Origin: Tipula vernalis
Taxonomy: Eukaryota; Arthropoda; Insecta; Diptera; Tipulidae
DNA: 64,000 bases
Reading direction: 5' to 3'
Assembly (NCBI GenBank): GCA_958295665.1
Contig: OY282560.1
Span: forward strand, 310,911,236 to 310,975,235
The translations under genes and the position numbers were made by a program. The notes under the pieces were generated by a model. The model did no database searches and was not told the DNA's origin. It saw nothing but the letters and a program-made list of their open reading frames with translations. Shown here one piece after another: positions 22,546 to 34,534 of this stretch; position 1 is the first letter of the stretch; every line of letters starts with the position of its first letter.

Positions 22546-25500
22546 ACAGTAAGAAATGGGACGTTCTTCCCAAACCGTGAGTTAAAATCAACGGGAGTTA
22601 CAATTAAGTTAACTCTGTCTCAAAATTAATTTTATTATTTTTCTTAGTAGTTAAAATATATTTCCAAAAATTTCATTGAAGTTACCCCAAAAAGTTGATA
22701 AATCACTCAGGAGTTAAAGTTTATCACCGGTTTGTTATTAGAAATAATGTAATTCCGTAAGATTGTTACAATTTTTTAAAATTTTGCTGTAGTACTTATT
22801 ATTTTCAATTTAATGGTAATTTTAACTTCGTTTAATTATTTGATAAGTTAATTCCAGAATGTATTACAAAGTATTTACTAAATGTCCACATTTCTTTATA
22901 AGTATGCACTATATATCAATTAAATGTGCTTTGATTGTAGTTTTAGAAAAGAATGTAAGGGTAATTCGCATTATAATTTACCTCACAGACTATTTGAGCT
23001 AAATTATGTGCATATTTTACCTATTTTTTTCTAATTTGAAACTAAAAAAACAATATTTTATTTGCGTACTCAAAAAATGATTAAACTGAACACACTAAAG
23101 TGTGCAAACAAACAAAAATTACAAACACATAATATAATTCAAAATATAATTTTATTTACCATGTTTTCCCTTATAAACCGCACCGCTCGATTAAGCCGCA
23201 CCTTGTCTGGCTGAAAGTTACTGTAACACCTTACGAAAATCTTTAATTAGCTGCATTACATAAATAATCTGCACGGGTAGTAATAGTTTGTCAAATTACG
23301 AATTACTAAGTTATTAAGTATACGATCCTAAGCTTGAATTAAATCTTTTACTTTTAATAATTAGATTGGACAATTCTCCAAATTCTTGTTTTTGTTTCAT
23401 TTATTGACTCTCAATTTAAAATGTACCTTTTATAAATGACTATTCTTATTGGTATATTTAAGAAACAATTAAATTAATCAGCTGTGACAAAATACTTGTG
23501 GCGATTGTTTTCCACTTAAGTTGCGGGTGCTGTAGTTATTAATTACAATTGATTAGTTCAACTGACCTACTAGATAATATGCACTCGCTTTTTAATCATC
23601 CTAAACAATGAAACCCGAACCCTTCGAAAAATGAATCGTTCCGAAGTTATACTAATGCAACGAAGCCCAGACAGCTGCCCGCGAGATGACGTCCAAGATT
23701 AAAAAAAAACAAAATTCGTGAACTTTGAGATGGTATACAAACTTGGATTTTGATCAAAAAAAGTTGATCAAATGAACAATTTTATTAAGAAATTATAGCC
23801 AACGATCCGTATTGAAACATGTATAGTTCGACAAACCCCTTTCAGCCAAACGTATGAGAATAATTTCCAGCAGTTACAAATGCTTACAAACAAATTTGGT
23901 TCGCCAATAGTTCAGAGAATTTAATTTTTTGCCCGCAGTAATAATACGTATGGCTGCGAACCAAACAATTTCTGTTTACATTCATATTTTTACAAATAAT
24001 CAACTTGGTAAAAAATATAAGAAATGCAGTTTAATTGATTTACAACATGACATATAGAAATATTTTTGATCTATTTCACATTTATTTTTTGGCGCTAATA
24101 ATATCTTTTATATGGAAATAATAAAGTGAAATTTCCCAAATGAAGTTAATAATAATAATCCTTTAAAGTTAAGGAATATTGTTACCCCGAAAAAGAAACA
24201 ATATTTGGGATCGGAAGTAATTTTAATATTATTTTGTAAATAAAGTGTCCAAATAGTAGCCGATGATTGACGGTCGATCACACAAATCATTGTGGTTTTA
24301 TCTTTCCTTGCATAAGGTTCATAATGAAACAAACTGTGTGAAAAAAATGTGGAAAAAATGGTGATGGTGGAAATCTATATAAATTATAATTTTGTGTGCG
24401 GGAAAAGCCTTTATTTCAAGTGTAATTTAATTAGGTAAGTATCTAGATAAGTGACCACGTGTAAAAAAAATAAAAGTGACTGTTAAATGTTTTGTTAGAC
24501 ACTCTCGAGGTAGTGCAAACAGATACTGATAGAAGACATGCGGTTTTGTCTAAATAATTGAGGTGCGTTTCTGTGAAATTATTTGAGGTTATACATACTG
24601 TGAATTTGGTATTTTTAAATTTTCTATATTATTAAAATACTACTTGATCAAAATAATTCAAATAAGAGTGATACTTGTTGCTTATGTCGCTAAAATCAAA
24701 TAAGATGTATATTTTTTGACCATATCGCACATGTTTTTATTATAAAAATCATCTTTTTAAAAATAATTTTTGTTTCTTATTTCAATATTGCTTTATCGAC
24801 CTTGTAGGCACGGACCAAAGAGAGATATCGTTTTTATCGCTTCGTCTGATAGAAATACAAATGCTATGAAATGCTTCTTCTAATAGTACCACAAATGCTT
24901 GCTAACTGCAGGTTTTTTAAACATAATTTTTCAAATATAATTTTTATTCATTATATACCTTAAAGAATGGGAGCCGGCGGCCTCAAACCCCACGCTTACC
25001 TAGAATTTAAACTTGCTGTAAAAATTTTTATTTAAAATTTTAAAAAAATTGAAAAAATTGCAAGGTTTTAACGGAAAAATGCTAAAATTTTCCCGAAAAA
25101 ATAGCTTGCACCTTCGGAAATCTGTTAATACACAATCCTACATCAAAATATATTAATAAATTGTAAAAATGAAAATTTTTCCGGAAAATAAGGCGGTATT
25201 TCCCGAGAAAATTTGACTTGCACCGAAAAGTTTTCAAAAAATATACATCTTACCTTGTTTTGGCGACGTACCCAATAAGTACACTTTAGCCCGCAAATAG
25301 GGTTAAATATTCACCATTCAATTTTATGTTTCCATACGAAAATTGTAGAAATTTTTTTCTTTTTTTTTTTTTTTTAATTTAAGGTTATTTACACAATTTT
25401 TGGTTCAATTTGAGATACATGGTTACATGGTTACGTAACATGATTTTGAAGGGAAATTGAGATGATTTGTAAATCCAAAGATTTTTCTCGTCTTTTTAAG

Positions 25501-25855
25501 ATTAAATATTATTTGTAATCACTTTATAACTATGATTAACTCAAAACTATAGAGTGTGTACAAATAATGCTTAATTTTAAAAACAGTTAACAGGGTAGAA
25601 GTCGCCAAATAATTTTTTATAAATGAATGAAATGTAAACATCAGAATTCACCAGAATCAAAATCTACACCATAAGATGCTGACACGGAACATAGCTCAAA
25701 GAAAAATTCGTTACACACCACACAAGCATAAATTGAAATAATCGAGGTTTTAAATTATGGTTTGGTCAATTTTGGTATAGTTATTGCTAAGTTGTAAGTA
25801 AAATTCAAAATGCTCAATTTCTACAAATGTTACAAATATGCTTAATTTCTACAGT

Positions 25856-25915
25856 AAAACCCCAATTGCCGCATTTATGATCACAAATAGGCATATAGCG
25901 TAATTGAGATTTTTA
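25856..25915 (+). repeat. possible pogo/Tigger-like terminus relic
   Basis: The sequence TACAGTAAAACCCCAATTGC begins with TA-CAGT, the form of pogo-type Tc1/mariner ends (CAGT... preceded by a TA duplication). Short GCATTTAT-like subrepeats follow. A related patch with ATAAATGCTCTAGTTATAAA lies at about 26310-26360. The far end is not established, so this is tentative. Confidence 0.3.
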
Positions 25916-26480
25916 TTAAAAGTTATGTGATGCAACCTTCACCAGAATGTGAAGTGGAAGAAGTGCGTTTTGGGCACCCTGAATATAAACAAATATTTTA
26001 TGTTTAATAAACTTATTATTAATAAATTTTAACATTTTATTTATTTAACAAGACTTTCAAAAGGATATACGAAGTCTGGATATCTCCTCAATACAATATT
26101 ATAAACAACGATGTCTAATTAATGGACTAAACTACGGCTTTGTTGTATCTGGTTAAATCCTCATTATCTCCTCAATAATCACTACCATCATTATCAACAA
26201 TGTCTAGAGTGAATGTTCATCAAATTAGGCAACGGAACGAAAAAGTATAAAAAGAAATTTATTATAAAAGGTAATATGTTATTTTATGTTCACTATAATG
26301 TTTATTTATAAAGGGTGCTCTAATTATAAATGCTCTAGTTATAAATGCCCCATCTACGACTTGCTTGAAACTGGGTTCAAATAATCCAGGTGTTGCTTAA
26401 GACTTTGGTTCATATTTCAAATTTAAATTATAACAGGAAAGTTGCCATTTAAATAAACAAAACAATGTAAATAAACACTC

Positions 26481-26642
26481 ACTAATCGGAAATCTTTTCG
26501 GTTTTATTGAGAAAGCTTTTTTGTGGTCACAAAAGAATGCTTAAGTTAAGAAATATGGAAAATCCACTGCTTTCATGAAGAAAAATCAATTTCTCAGTTT
26601 AAACATTGTTTAAGACCACAAAAAAGATTGTTTTCGATTAGT
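26481..26642. repeat. foldback element of about 160 bp
   Basis: The left arm at 26481-26528 (ACTAATCGGAAATC ... CTTTTTTGTGGTC) is the approximate reverse complement of the right arm at 26614-26642 (GACCACAAAAAAGATTG, TTTTCGATTAGT). The left arm carries extra bases in the middle. It is probably an old miniature inverted-repeat element. No target duplication is clear. Confidence 0.55.
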
Positions 26643-28529
26643 ATATTATATTAAATTTGGAATAGTTGTTTTCCAGTTTGTGTTTGAAATGTGAAATACC
26701 AATTTTTACAGCAAAAATTCTTTATCTCAAGCAAGCTTCGAGCGAGGAAAAACCTGTTAAAGCATTTCCGACTAACGAAACAACCCAAGAATATATACTA
26801 GTTCATATTTATTTATTGTTTATACTATACTTATAAACCGCACCGTTTTTTTTTCTCGAAAAAATACCGTATTTTGAAACGTTGGCATCTTTGTCGAATA
26901 TCGAAATAATTTCTTTTTCTTTTTTATTTCTAATTTAAGGAAATTCGGCATACTTTCTGATACTGGAGCTCCTTTTTGTTTTTTTTTGTTTTTTAAGACT
27001 TTTTCAAATAAAAATTTTCTAAACGAGAAAACATGTTAGTTTTAAAACTGTCAACGAATATTACTAATTTTTTATTTGAAAATCAAAATAAGCCATTTTG
27101 TAGAGATTTTAAAAACCTTGAATATGGGATTCATAAAATTTTTGTACGACAAATCCTTGTCGAGTAAAATTCTGGTTCCTTCTTGTGGGAGCAAAAACTT
27201 CGATCGACATGTTTATTAATTGTTTGTCATGTTTTTCGCTAAAGCCGCAAGACCTGGCGCGAAATTTACCGTAGAGACATTTCAACAATCACTTATTCAA
27301 GGTTTCTAAATTCGTTTACATTCTTAAAATTAACATTTTTTTCTGGTATGTTTCTTTAATAAAAAAAAAATTAATTCGATATTTTAGGGTATTTTATCGA
27401 AATAAATTCTTGTTACATTTTTCTTTTCAATATTCTGTATTCATTCATTTTTTTAAACTTTTATTACAGGGTTTGGAAAAATACTTTCAAAATCAATAAA
27501 TTGATATTAATGGTAGCAGTTACTATAAAATTACAAAAAGCATTATTTCCTGACGACTAAAAATAAAATTAAAGTCTGAGCTAATTCCGCCATCCGTATA
27601 TTTCCGTGTCTGCAAGACGAAACTACAGAGGAACATACGCAAGATATTGAAACTACAGTATGTACATATTGTTTGTTATTGTGATATCAATAAGTTTTTT
27701 ATTATTTATATAGAATTCAATTATGGTAGTAAGCCTAGGTTTTTAAATAGTTTGGTTTAAAATAACATAATATTTTGTTCATAATTTCATTATTTTTATT
27801 CAAATATCGATACAGCTATATCCATATTTTAAATGTCCACAAGAATGTCTCTACTTACGAAAATATATGCAATTTTCACTCCATGTCCTTGGAAATAGTA
27901 TTCTAAAAGGTTAATAAAGATAGTAAAAATAACAGATACATTAATGATAAAGAGCGCCTTTCTGAAAGGTTATGTGAATTTACAAAAAATTGTAAAAATC
28001 GACCGGTATCGATTAAATATTGTAATTTTAGTTGTGGTCAAATCTTATTATTGAACTATATACTGAATACTTTTATTTTGATTTTTAATTATAAACAAAT
28101 ACAATTTTTTATTTTTTTATATTTCGCGCCGAAGATGCACGGAAAACAAACAAACATTTTTGGAAATTTTACAGACAGTATTCTTTAATAGATCAATTAA
28201 ATAAATTAAATAAACTATATAAATTATATAAGTTAATAAATGGATTGAAAGTTGATTTCAATTTTTCGAACTAGTAACACTTTCTAATTTGTAAAATTTG
28301 TATCGGGTCATTTCACTATTTTCGGTGTACCGGAATTCGGAATTAATAGATAATGGAATATTCTTAATGATTGAAAATTAGAGCACAGAAGCTCATATTT
28401 CTAGAAACTATTTTAAAATAAATAAAAAAAAAAAATACTTTGTAAAAATTCATACTATTCAAACAGAATATAAATCTTTTTTGAAATGTTAGGTTTTATC
28501 GGTACTTGACCAAATAATTATTTTTTACG

Positions 28530-28602
28530 AAGGGAGAAATTATCGAGAAATTTCCAAGTTTCTGAACTGAAACTTGCAAAATGTCTCGATAATTTCTCCC
28601 TT
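28530..28602. repeat. perfect 19-bp inverted repeat forming a strong hairpin
   Basis: AAGGGAGAAATTATCGAGA at 28530-28548 is exactly reverse-complemented at 28584-28602. The 35-base loop contains a second short stem, AAGTTTC (28556) with GAAACTT (28569). The perfect arms in an otherwise decayed region imply recent origin or constraint. It could be a miniature element or the end of a longer foldback. Confidence 0.8.
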
Positions 28603-28613
28603 TGTAGGCAAGG

Positions 28614-28771
28614 ATTAGTTTTAGCTGTCTCACTTGACAGGCGACGATGGCAAATTTTGGAAAAGGAAGATTTAATGTTTTTTTAATTAAATAAACAGCG
28701 ATTTTTAGTTATTAATATTTCCACACCAAGAAATAAATGGCGCCACTTTGACTGAGACAGCTAAAACCAAT
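28614..28771. repeat. 158-bp miniature inverted-repeat element
   Basis: The left end ATTAGTTTTAGCTGTCTCA (28614-28632) matches the reverse complement of the right end (28753-28771) at 18 of 19 positions. The interior is non-coding. It directly follows the 19-bp hairpin. No matching target duplication was found, so the exact ends are uncertain. Confidence 0.65.
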
Positions 28772-29397
28772 GCTAGCCGAATATAAATATGTTTTGAAAA
28801 AATCAATTTGAATAACGAAATATAGCTATGTAATTTAATTTAACAATATTTATAAAATAATTTTAAGACAATTTTTTTAAATTAATAAAGAATTAAAAAA
28901 TGAAAGAACATGTTATTATTATTCCTAAAAAATGTTTAGGGTTAACTACTTAAACGTAAATAAGTATTTCTACCTATTTACAGCCAAATGCTTTCCTCTT
29001 TTGCAGTTTACATCAAGAATATTAAGGAATTGATTAAACGCTTTTTGAGGTGTTACGTATTACTCTGTGAGAACATACTTAGCAATTCCTAAATGTACTT
29101 AAACTAGTTTTTTACGTTGTTAAATCTAGTTACTTGAATGAGATAAATTCAAAGAACAATTGGGAGTTCCCTTAAAAAATTGTAGTTTTATTAACACTAC
29201 ATATGAGATAAAATCATTACCAACGAGCTAATGATTTGTACTCCCAAAACTGTCATTTTTTGCGAAACTATGTTGTTGGATTGAACTCACAAAACATCTA
29301 ACTAACTTATTGTGATAGTTTAATGTTTTAACTTCCTTTTGGAGGTATTTCATCAAAAACCAATTTTCCTAATTAGCAGTTACATTTAACAATAATT

Positions 29398-29940
29398 TTG
29401 ACCCGGTCCCTTTTTAAGATAGTGTTTGGGGTTAAAATAGGCGTCCCATTTCTAACTGTGGCGAAAAAAATGGAATACAAATTTTGTAAATTTCTGTTGA
29501 GTCCTTCGAAATTACATATCAATATCAAAGAGAAACAGGAAATTTTAGTTAAAAATCCTTTCGTTTTTAATTCTCTAAATACGTCCGAAGATAATTTAAA
29601 AAGCTTTTCTGAAATAGAATATAAAGGAACACTGTACTCGAAAGGCTTTATTTTAAGCTTATCTGCAGATTATGAATCATTTTTTAAAAATTGTTGAGAG
29701 TTACGCTGATTTTTCTACTAATAATATTTACATTTTACGTAATACTATCCTATTAAGCATTTCAATAACATATTTCTAAATACAGGCAGTATATTTGCTG
29801 CTAAAGGCCAGCTGTATGATAGATACAATAATCGACTATCAAAACTAAGGGTGCTCTTACCGAAACCAAAAAGATTCAAAAATGTGGAAGATGAACTATT
29901 AAACGATAATATTGATGGTGAAATAAATAATGAAAAATAG
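29398..29940 (+). other. unrecognised open frames with protein-like composition
   Basis: A 99-codon frame (29398-29697) is followed, after a stop and frame change, by a second legible stretch (about 29780-29938, TGSIFAAKGQLYDRYNNRLS, then LPKPKRFKNVEDE). The residue mix looks more like decayed protein than random AT-rich sequence. I cannot assign a family. It lies just upstream of the Harbinger remnant and could be another mobile-element gene. Treat it as hypothetical. Confidence 0.25.
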
Positions 29941-30544
29941 TAAAACATGTATTTATTTACAATAACTTAATTAAACTTTATAAATGACGATGAACGTCAG
30001 TTATGCGAGGAACTGAAATACAACAGAAATGATAACGATTTAGAAGGAATACTTTCAAAATGAGAATCCATTTAATAGATGAGTTCAAATAAAGCCACTA
30101 ATATTCAGTCCTTTCGGACCACGTTTAGATATAAATTATATAGACATGAACTTTCAACATATTCAGCTTGCCGCAGAAATCTTCAATCACAATCTTCAAT
30201 GTGACAAAAAATCGTTTCCAGTAAAATAATAACTACATTAACCCTTTGTTTTTGAATCATTTTATGATGTTTAATTATTCTTTTAACGTAACATTAATGA
30301 ATTATTTCTCCTCAAGATATTCATGTCGATTATACACCTCGCCGGATTTACTGTGGCGGAGTTCATTCGATCCGCATTCATTTCGCATTTAAAATTAATT
30401 GCATTATAGAATCCGCCGGAAAACTGTGTTATCGATCCGCAAAGAAGCTACAATCCCACATTGTGTTTTTATTCTATTAAATTTTCATTGTATAACACAA
30501 AATAAAATATTTATAGTCCAAAATGTAAAAGAAGTGTTTTAATT

Positions 30545-31500
30545 ATGGAAACAGTAAGCCTCTATCTAAATTTTTACGATGAAGTGCCGCCGCATAATAA
30601 AAGGTAAACCCGAAAAGCGATAAGAAATATGTGCAATGACATATTCCAGTTATCAAACATCCAGTGAGTTAAATATTTTTTTAACGTCTTTTAGTACAAC
30701 ACTGTTTTTTTTTAGATTTATTAAAAACTACAGGCTGAATAAAGCAGCATTCAAATACGTTCTCAAAGAACTAAAATCCAGATTAACAACACTGGTAAAA
30801 TCGTCTTCTCTTACACCGGAATTCAAATTGGCGGCTGCTTTACCAGAACGGTGTTGGCCAAGATTGTTTCGTTGGGATGGCACAACCAACAAGATGAGCG
30901 AGGAAGAGAAAAACGAAGCAAGGCTATATTTTCTTACCAAAAGCAAAATCCCAGGTATCGTTATGTGTGTAGATAGTAAGTATTAGCTTGCATTATTTAT
31001 TACTTCTTACTGTAAAAAATAATTTATTTTTAAGATCTGTAAAAATAAAAAACCTAACCCCCTAATAATCAAAGATTCGGTGGGTGGATGCTACATGCAG
31101 AGGCGAGTCATGCATGACTCGTTCATTTGGGGTAACAGCGATTGTCCAGAATATTTTAAAAGTTTGTACACCAATGGGTTATAGAAATCAAAGATTACTT
31201 ACCACAAATTAATTTTCTTGCTAAATATTTAATTTATTTTAAAAAGCTGACGCTGGGTACCCACTGGCACCTTGGCTTATTACATCGTTTAGAAGTGCCG
31301 GAGTTAATACACCTGAAAGCAGATTTAACAAAAGCCGCACAGTCCAGCCCGTAATGTAATCGAGCGAACGATAGGTGTTTGGAAGAACTGGTGCAGGTGC
31401 CTTCTTGGTGTAGTCCGGCATTTACCCTATACACCGGAAAAATCATTCGAATCCACTTCAATGTACCGGATTTTGAGGACCTATTGATTCAAGATTAATT
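30545..31500 (+). pseudogene. PIF/Harbinger transposase (HARBI1-like) remnant with introns
   Basis: A DDE transposase that cuts and moves Harbinger DNA transposons. The start METVSLYLNFYDEVPP (30545) is followed by one stop and then MCNDIFQLSNIQ. A 52-bp intron (donor GTGAGT at 30664, acceptor at 30715) restores the frame into FIKNYRLNKAAFKYVLKELK. Next come LYQNGVGQDC and GMAQPT (another frame) and EEEKNEARLYFLTKS with PGIVMCVD, the first Asp region. A second intron-like segment runs 30976-31034 (donor GTAAGT, acceptor TTTTTAAG). Then come MHDSFIWGNSD (31105), DAGYPLAPWLITSF (second Asp, 31248) and VIERTIGVWKNWCRCLLG (the Glu, 31350). A deletion follows the LAAAL segment, and there are frameshifts and a premature stop. 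The gene is dead but the D, D, E landmarks remain readable. It converges on the Myb/SANT gene. Confidence 0.9.
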
Positions 31501-31839
31501 CCAAGAGGAGGTTGAAGTACCTGATCACGGTGATGTACAGTCGCAAGAAGTGCGATGATTTTCTATAGAGGCGAACGAATTTCGAAATCAAGTTTTATTG
31601 AATTTCTAAAATAAAAATAAAAATTTGTTTAATTAATTTGATTATTGTATTATCACAAAAATGTAAGCCTTCTTGGCAGTTATCACATTTTGCTTAAAAT
31701 TAAATTATTTCATTTTATATTTCATTTGGAACTTACTTCTAATAAAAAAATTAAAGTTATTCAGCCTTAAATTGGTTGGTTTATCACCAATATATCGTCT
31801 ATCACTACTTTCTAGATTTGAGATTAATCTAATTCGGAT

Positions 31840-32600
31840 TTTCTTAATTCTATTCCGAGTATTCGCATTTTTGTTTTATTTTTATCTAGAGCCAAGTGCT
31901 TCATCCTCTCATTATGCCGTTTATATTCAATTAGTTGGGTCTGCAAAATATTGTTTGTTTTTGACGTTCACACAGTGTATCGATAGCCCTGTATATTTTT
32001 GGCTTCCTACGACCGATCATCATTATTTTCCATAAATACGCAATGTTGTTGGTCTTTTGGTTCTTGGAGCGGTAAGACTTTCAATTTCAATGTCGGCCGT
32101 TTCGACTTCTTTGCCGTCATTTAATAATGACACCGATTTATCTATTTCTGCAGTCAAACTGTCTAAACTGTTTTCATCTACCAGATTTTCAATGTTAGCG
32201 GAACGCCGAATTTTTTTGTATTTGCGACCCCACCAACACAATCCCGAAGACAAACTAAACGGACCACTTCCTCCTCTAAACGTGTGAAAACCACTTGGGT
32301 GTTAACACCGCCACCAGTAGTTTTAAATTCTCGTTTGTTATGCGCCAATTTTTTGCGCAAAGAAGATTTATGATCACTCCAAACCTAAAATCGCAAATTA
32401 AAAAATTTAAATATTTCTAGTTAACTTAAGCACATAACCTAACCTTCTTCCACTCTGCAGTTTCTTTAATAGGTGGTGTATAACTGTATCTATATCAGTT
32501 TTGGTTAGATTTTTCGCTCTATCCGGGTGCTCAGTCATGAGGCTCACCATCTTTTCAAGCTGTGCCCGGTTGGTCGCGCGCTTTTTATATAGAATCAGTT
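31840..32600 (-). pseudogene. Harbinger-associated Myb/SANT-like DNA-binding protein, frameshifted
   Basis: Harbinger elements carry a second gene whose Myb/SANT-type protein brings the transposase to element ends. On the minus strand, exon 1 (about 32595-32444) reads RATNRAQLEKMVSLMTEHPD, then AKNLTKTDIDTVIHHL, and ends AEWKK. A 59-bp GT-AG intron (32443-32385) joins it to VWSDHKSSLRKKLAHNKREF, then TTGGGVNTQVVFTRLEEEVV and NTKKFGVPLTL. One frameshift follows, then ENSLDSLTAEIDKS. A stop and another frame lead to a Lys-rich tail (QLIEYKRHNERMKHLALDKN) near 31880. The order WxxxKxxLRKKLA...TGGG matches the Myb/SANT-like (zeste-type) family. A clean intron suggests the copy derives from an expressed element. 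Non-functional because of the frameshift. Confidence 0.85.
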
Positions 32601-34226
32601 TTATTTGTTTAACAATTTAGTTTAATTTAAAATTAACTTAATTTGTTTATTTATGATGCAAATCTTACACTTTACTATTCTTCATGACAAAAAACCTAAA
32701 CCCTACAAAACAGTTTTCAATCCTCAGAGAATTTGATGCAAATTTAAAATGACACTTTTACTATAGAGTGCGGTTCACCCACGAATTCCATAATAGCTCT
32801 TTTCGAAACTTACAGATGACTGTATTTGTTTTAGTAGTTTTGTAGATGGCAATTTATGATACTATCTGAATGTTTTTTGAAAAACGTTATTTCCAAAAAT
32901 GAGTGCTAGTATCAGCAAAAAATAGCTGAGTTGCAACTGAAGAATCGTTCACATTGGTAGACTTAAGAGATAAAGCTTATTCATATAGCGTTGAAATATT
33001 TAACGTTATAAATATGTAAAACCCATTTGATGTTTTGGATTTTAATTTTTTTAATTAGGACACAAATCAGCAAGTGCACACAAAAAATCCTCGCCCAAAC
33101 TATATAGCTATAATATAAATAAAACGAACTCACAAATGAGGTCACCTATTTGTGCAGTCGAGAGCGAAATTTTTAGTATATACGAGTACACCACAGTCCA
33201 CAATCTTTATCGTTATACAACATAACTCCTACCCCAATAACCTCAAACTATAATATCTCATATCATCTCTATGTACATATGTATATACAAACCAACTTCT
33301 CGGGGGCTACTAAAATCTTTATTAAACGAATAAAATAGAAAAATAGACATCAAATTCTGCTGGTACGGCACTCACTCAATCATGTGCCAAGAGTGCCAAA
33401 TCAAAATAAGTACAAATAAAAAAAATAAAAAAGCATCACGTATCATACATGTACGACTGTATACATATATACAAAAAAAAAACTGTACACATATACATAC
33501 ACACACGTATTTTTCCTCAACATTATCCAACTGGAACAAAATAAAATTTATTGAGATTTTTCAAATTCTACAAAAAAAAAAAAAAATTCCCACATAACGG
33601 GAGCGAAAAAAAATTCTCACATCGACCTAAATTTTATACGTCATCCTATATATGTATTGGAGCGATATATGTATATACAAAACAATTTTCACTGTGACGT
33701 CATAAAAATTTGAAATACTACTTTTATCTCTTTTTGACTGTATACTAATACTACTACTACACAATTTGTGTGATACTAAAATAAAATTATTTTATTTATT
33801 TATTTATTTTGTGTCTTTTTCGTTTTTATTTTTTATTTTTTTTTTCGTGAAAACGTCTATCGACTTTATGTATTTTCAACTTTTAATACTGTATCGTTAA
33901 CCGAACGTAACGCACGCTTTTTTTAAAAAAAAAAATATTAGAAAAAAAATTTATTATTATTAATAATAATAACAAAATATATAAATAAATTAATTTATTA
34001 TAAATATATTTAATAAAAATTTATTTAATTAATCAAAAATAATTTTTTTTGTTTTTTTTTTTTTAATTTTAATTTATTTTTTATTACAATTCGACAAAGT
34101 GTACACATGAAAATATATTTTAATTACTAATTTAATTTTTGTTTAATTTTCTACTTTTATATAATATATAATTAATATTAATTAATTAAATTAGTTATAA
34201 AACGAAAAAATTTATTGACCCATTTG
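32601..34226. other. AT-rich non-coding region
   Basis: No coding motif. It contains a second perfect TGACGTCA octamer (33695-33702), a TTTATTTATTTATTTATTT run near 33789, and an almost pure A/T segment at about 33930-34190 with self-complementary TTATTATTATTAATAATAAT. I did not find the right terminal repeat of the Harbinger element here. Confidence 0.4.
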
Positions 34227-34534
34227 AAAGTCATCTGTGTGTTTGTGTTTGTCAATATACCAACATAAAGTGTAAAGTTTTGCGAAATACATAAAAAAAG
34301 AAAAAAAGAAAAAAGCAAGAAAATTGTATGAACTTTTCAAAGTGCAAAAATATTGAAAAGGAAAATTTTGTGAAATTTTATATTATGTGTGTGGGTGTTG
34401 TTCTTCATCTGGTGTAGTTCTGGAATTTCGGAATATACAAATAAAATTTAGTGGATTTGTGATTTGTTATTTTTTTAGAGTTATGGAACTTTAAAAATTG
34501 ATTTGGAGTTTTTTTTTTGTTCGGCAAAATTAAG
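34227..34534 (+). other. candidate non-coding first exon (5' UTR-like) ending at a splice donor
   Basis: The composition changes here to the pattern seen in fly 5' UTRs: many GTGCAAAA, GTGAAATTTT and AAAGTGTAAAG words and few thymine runs. It ends TTCGGCAAAATTAAG followed at once by GTGAGC, a good 5' splice site (AAG|GTGAGC at 34534|34535). No initiator, TATA box or downstream coding exon was identified. If real, the gene is on the plus strand with a long first intron. Tentative: chance donor sites are common. Confidence 0.25.

Larger units (their letters stand above)
22546..29397. other. long AT-rich non-coding region with small inverted-repeat elements
   Basis: Nearly 7 kb without a recognisable coding region. 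It holds homopolymer T/A runs, possible Tc1/pogo-like terminus relics near 23172 and 25858, and the hairpin elements listed separately at 26.5 and 28.5-28.8 kb. A 74-codon minus frame at 24108-24332 has no motif I can name. Otherwise I see nothing assignable. Confidence 0.4.

Noticed and set aside
31673..32287. Plus-strand frames opposite the Myb/SANT gene
   Set aside because: They are shadows. The minus strand carries the recognisable domain, with a proper intron.
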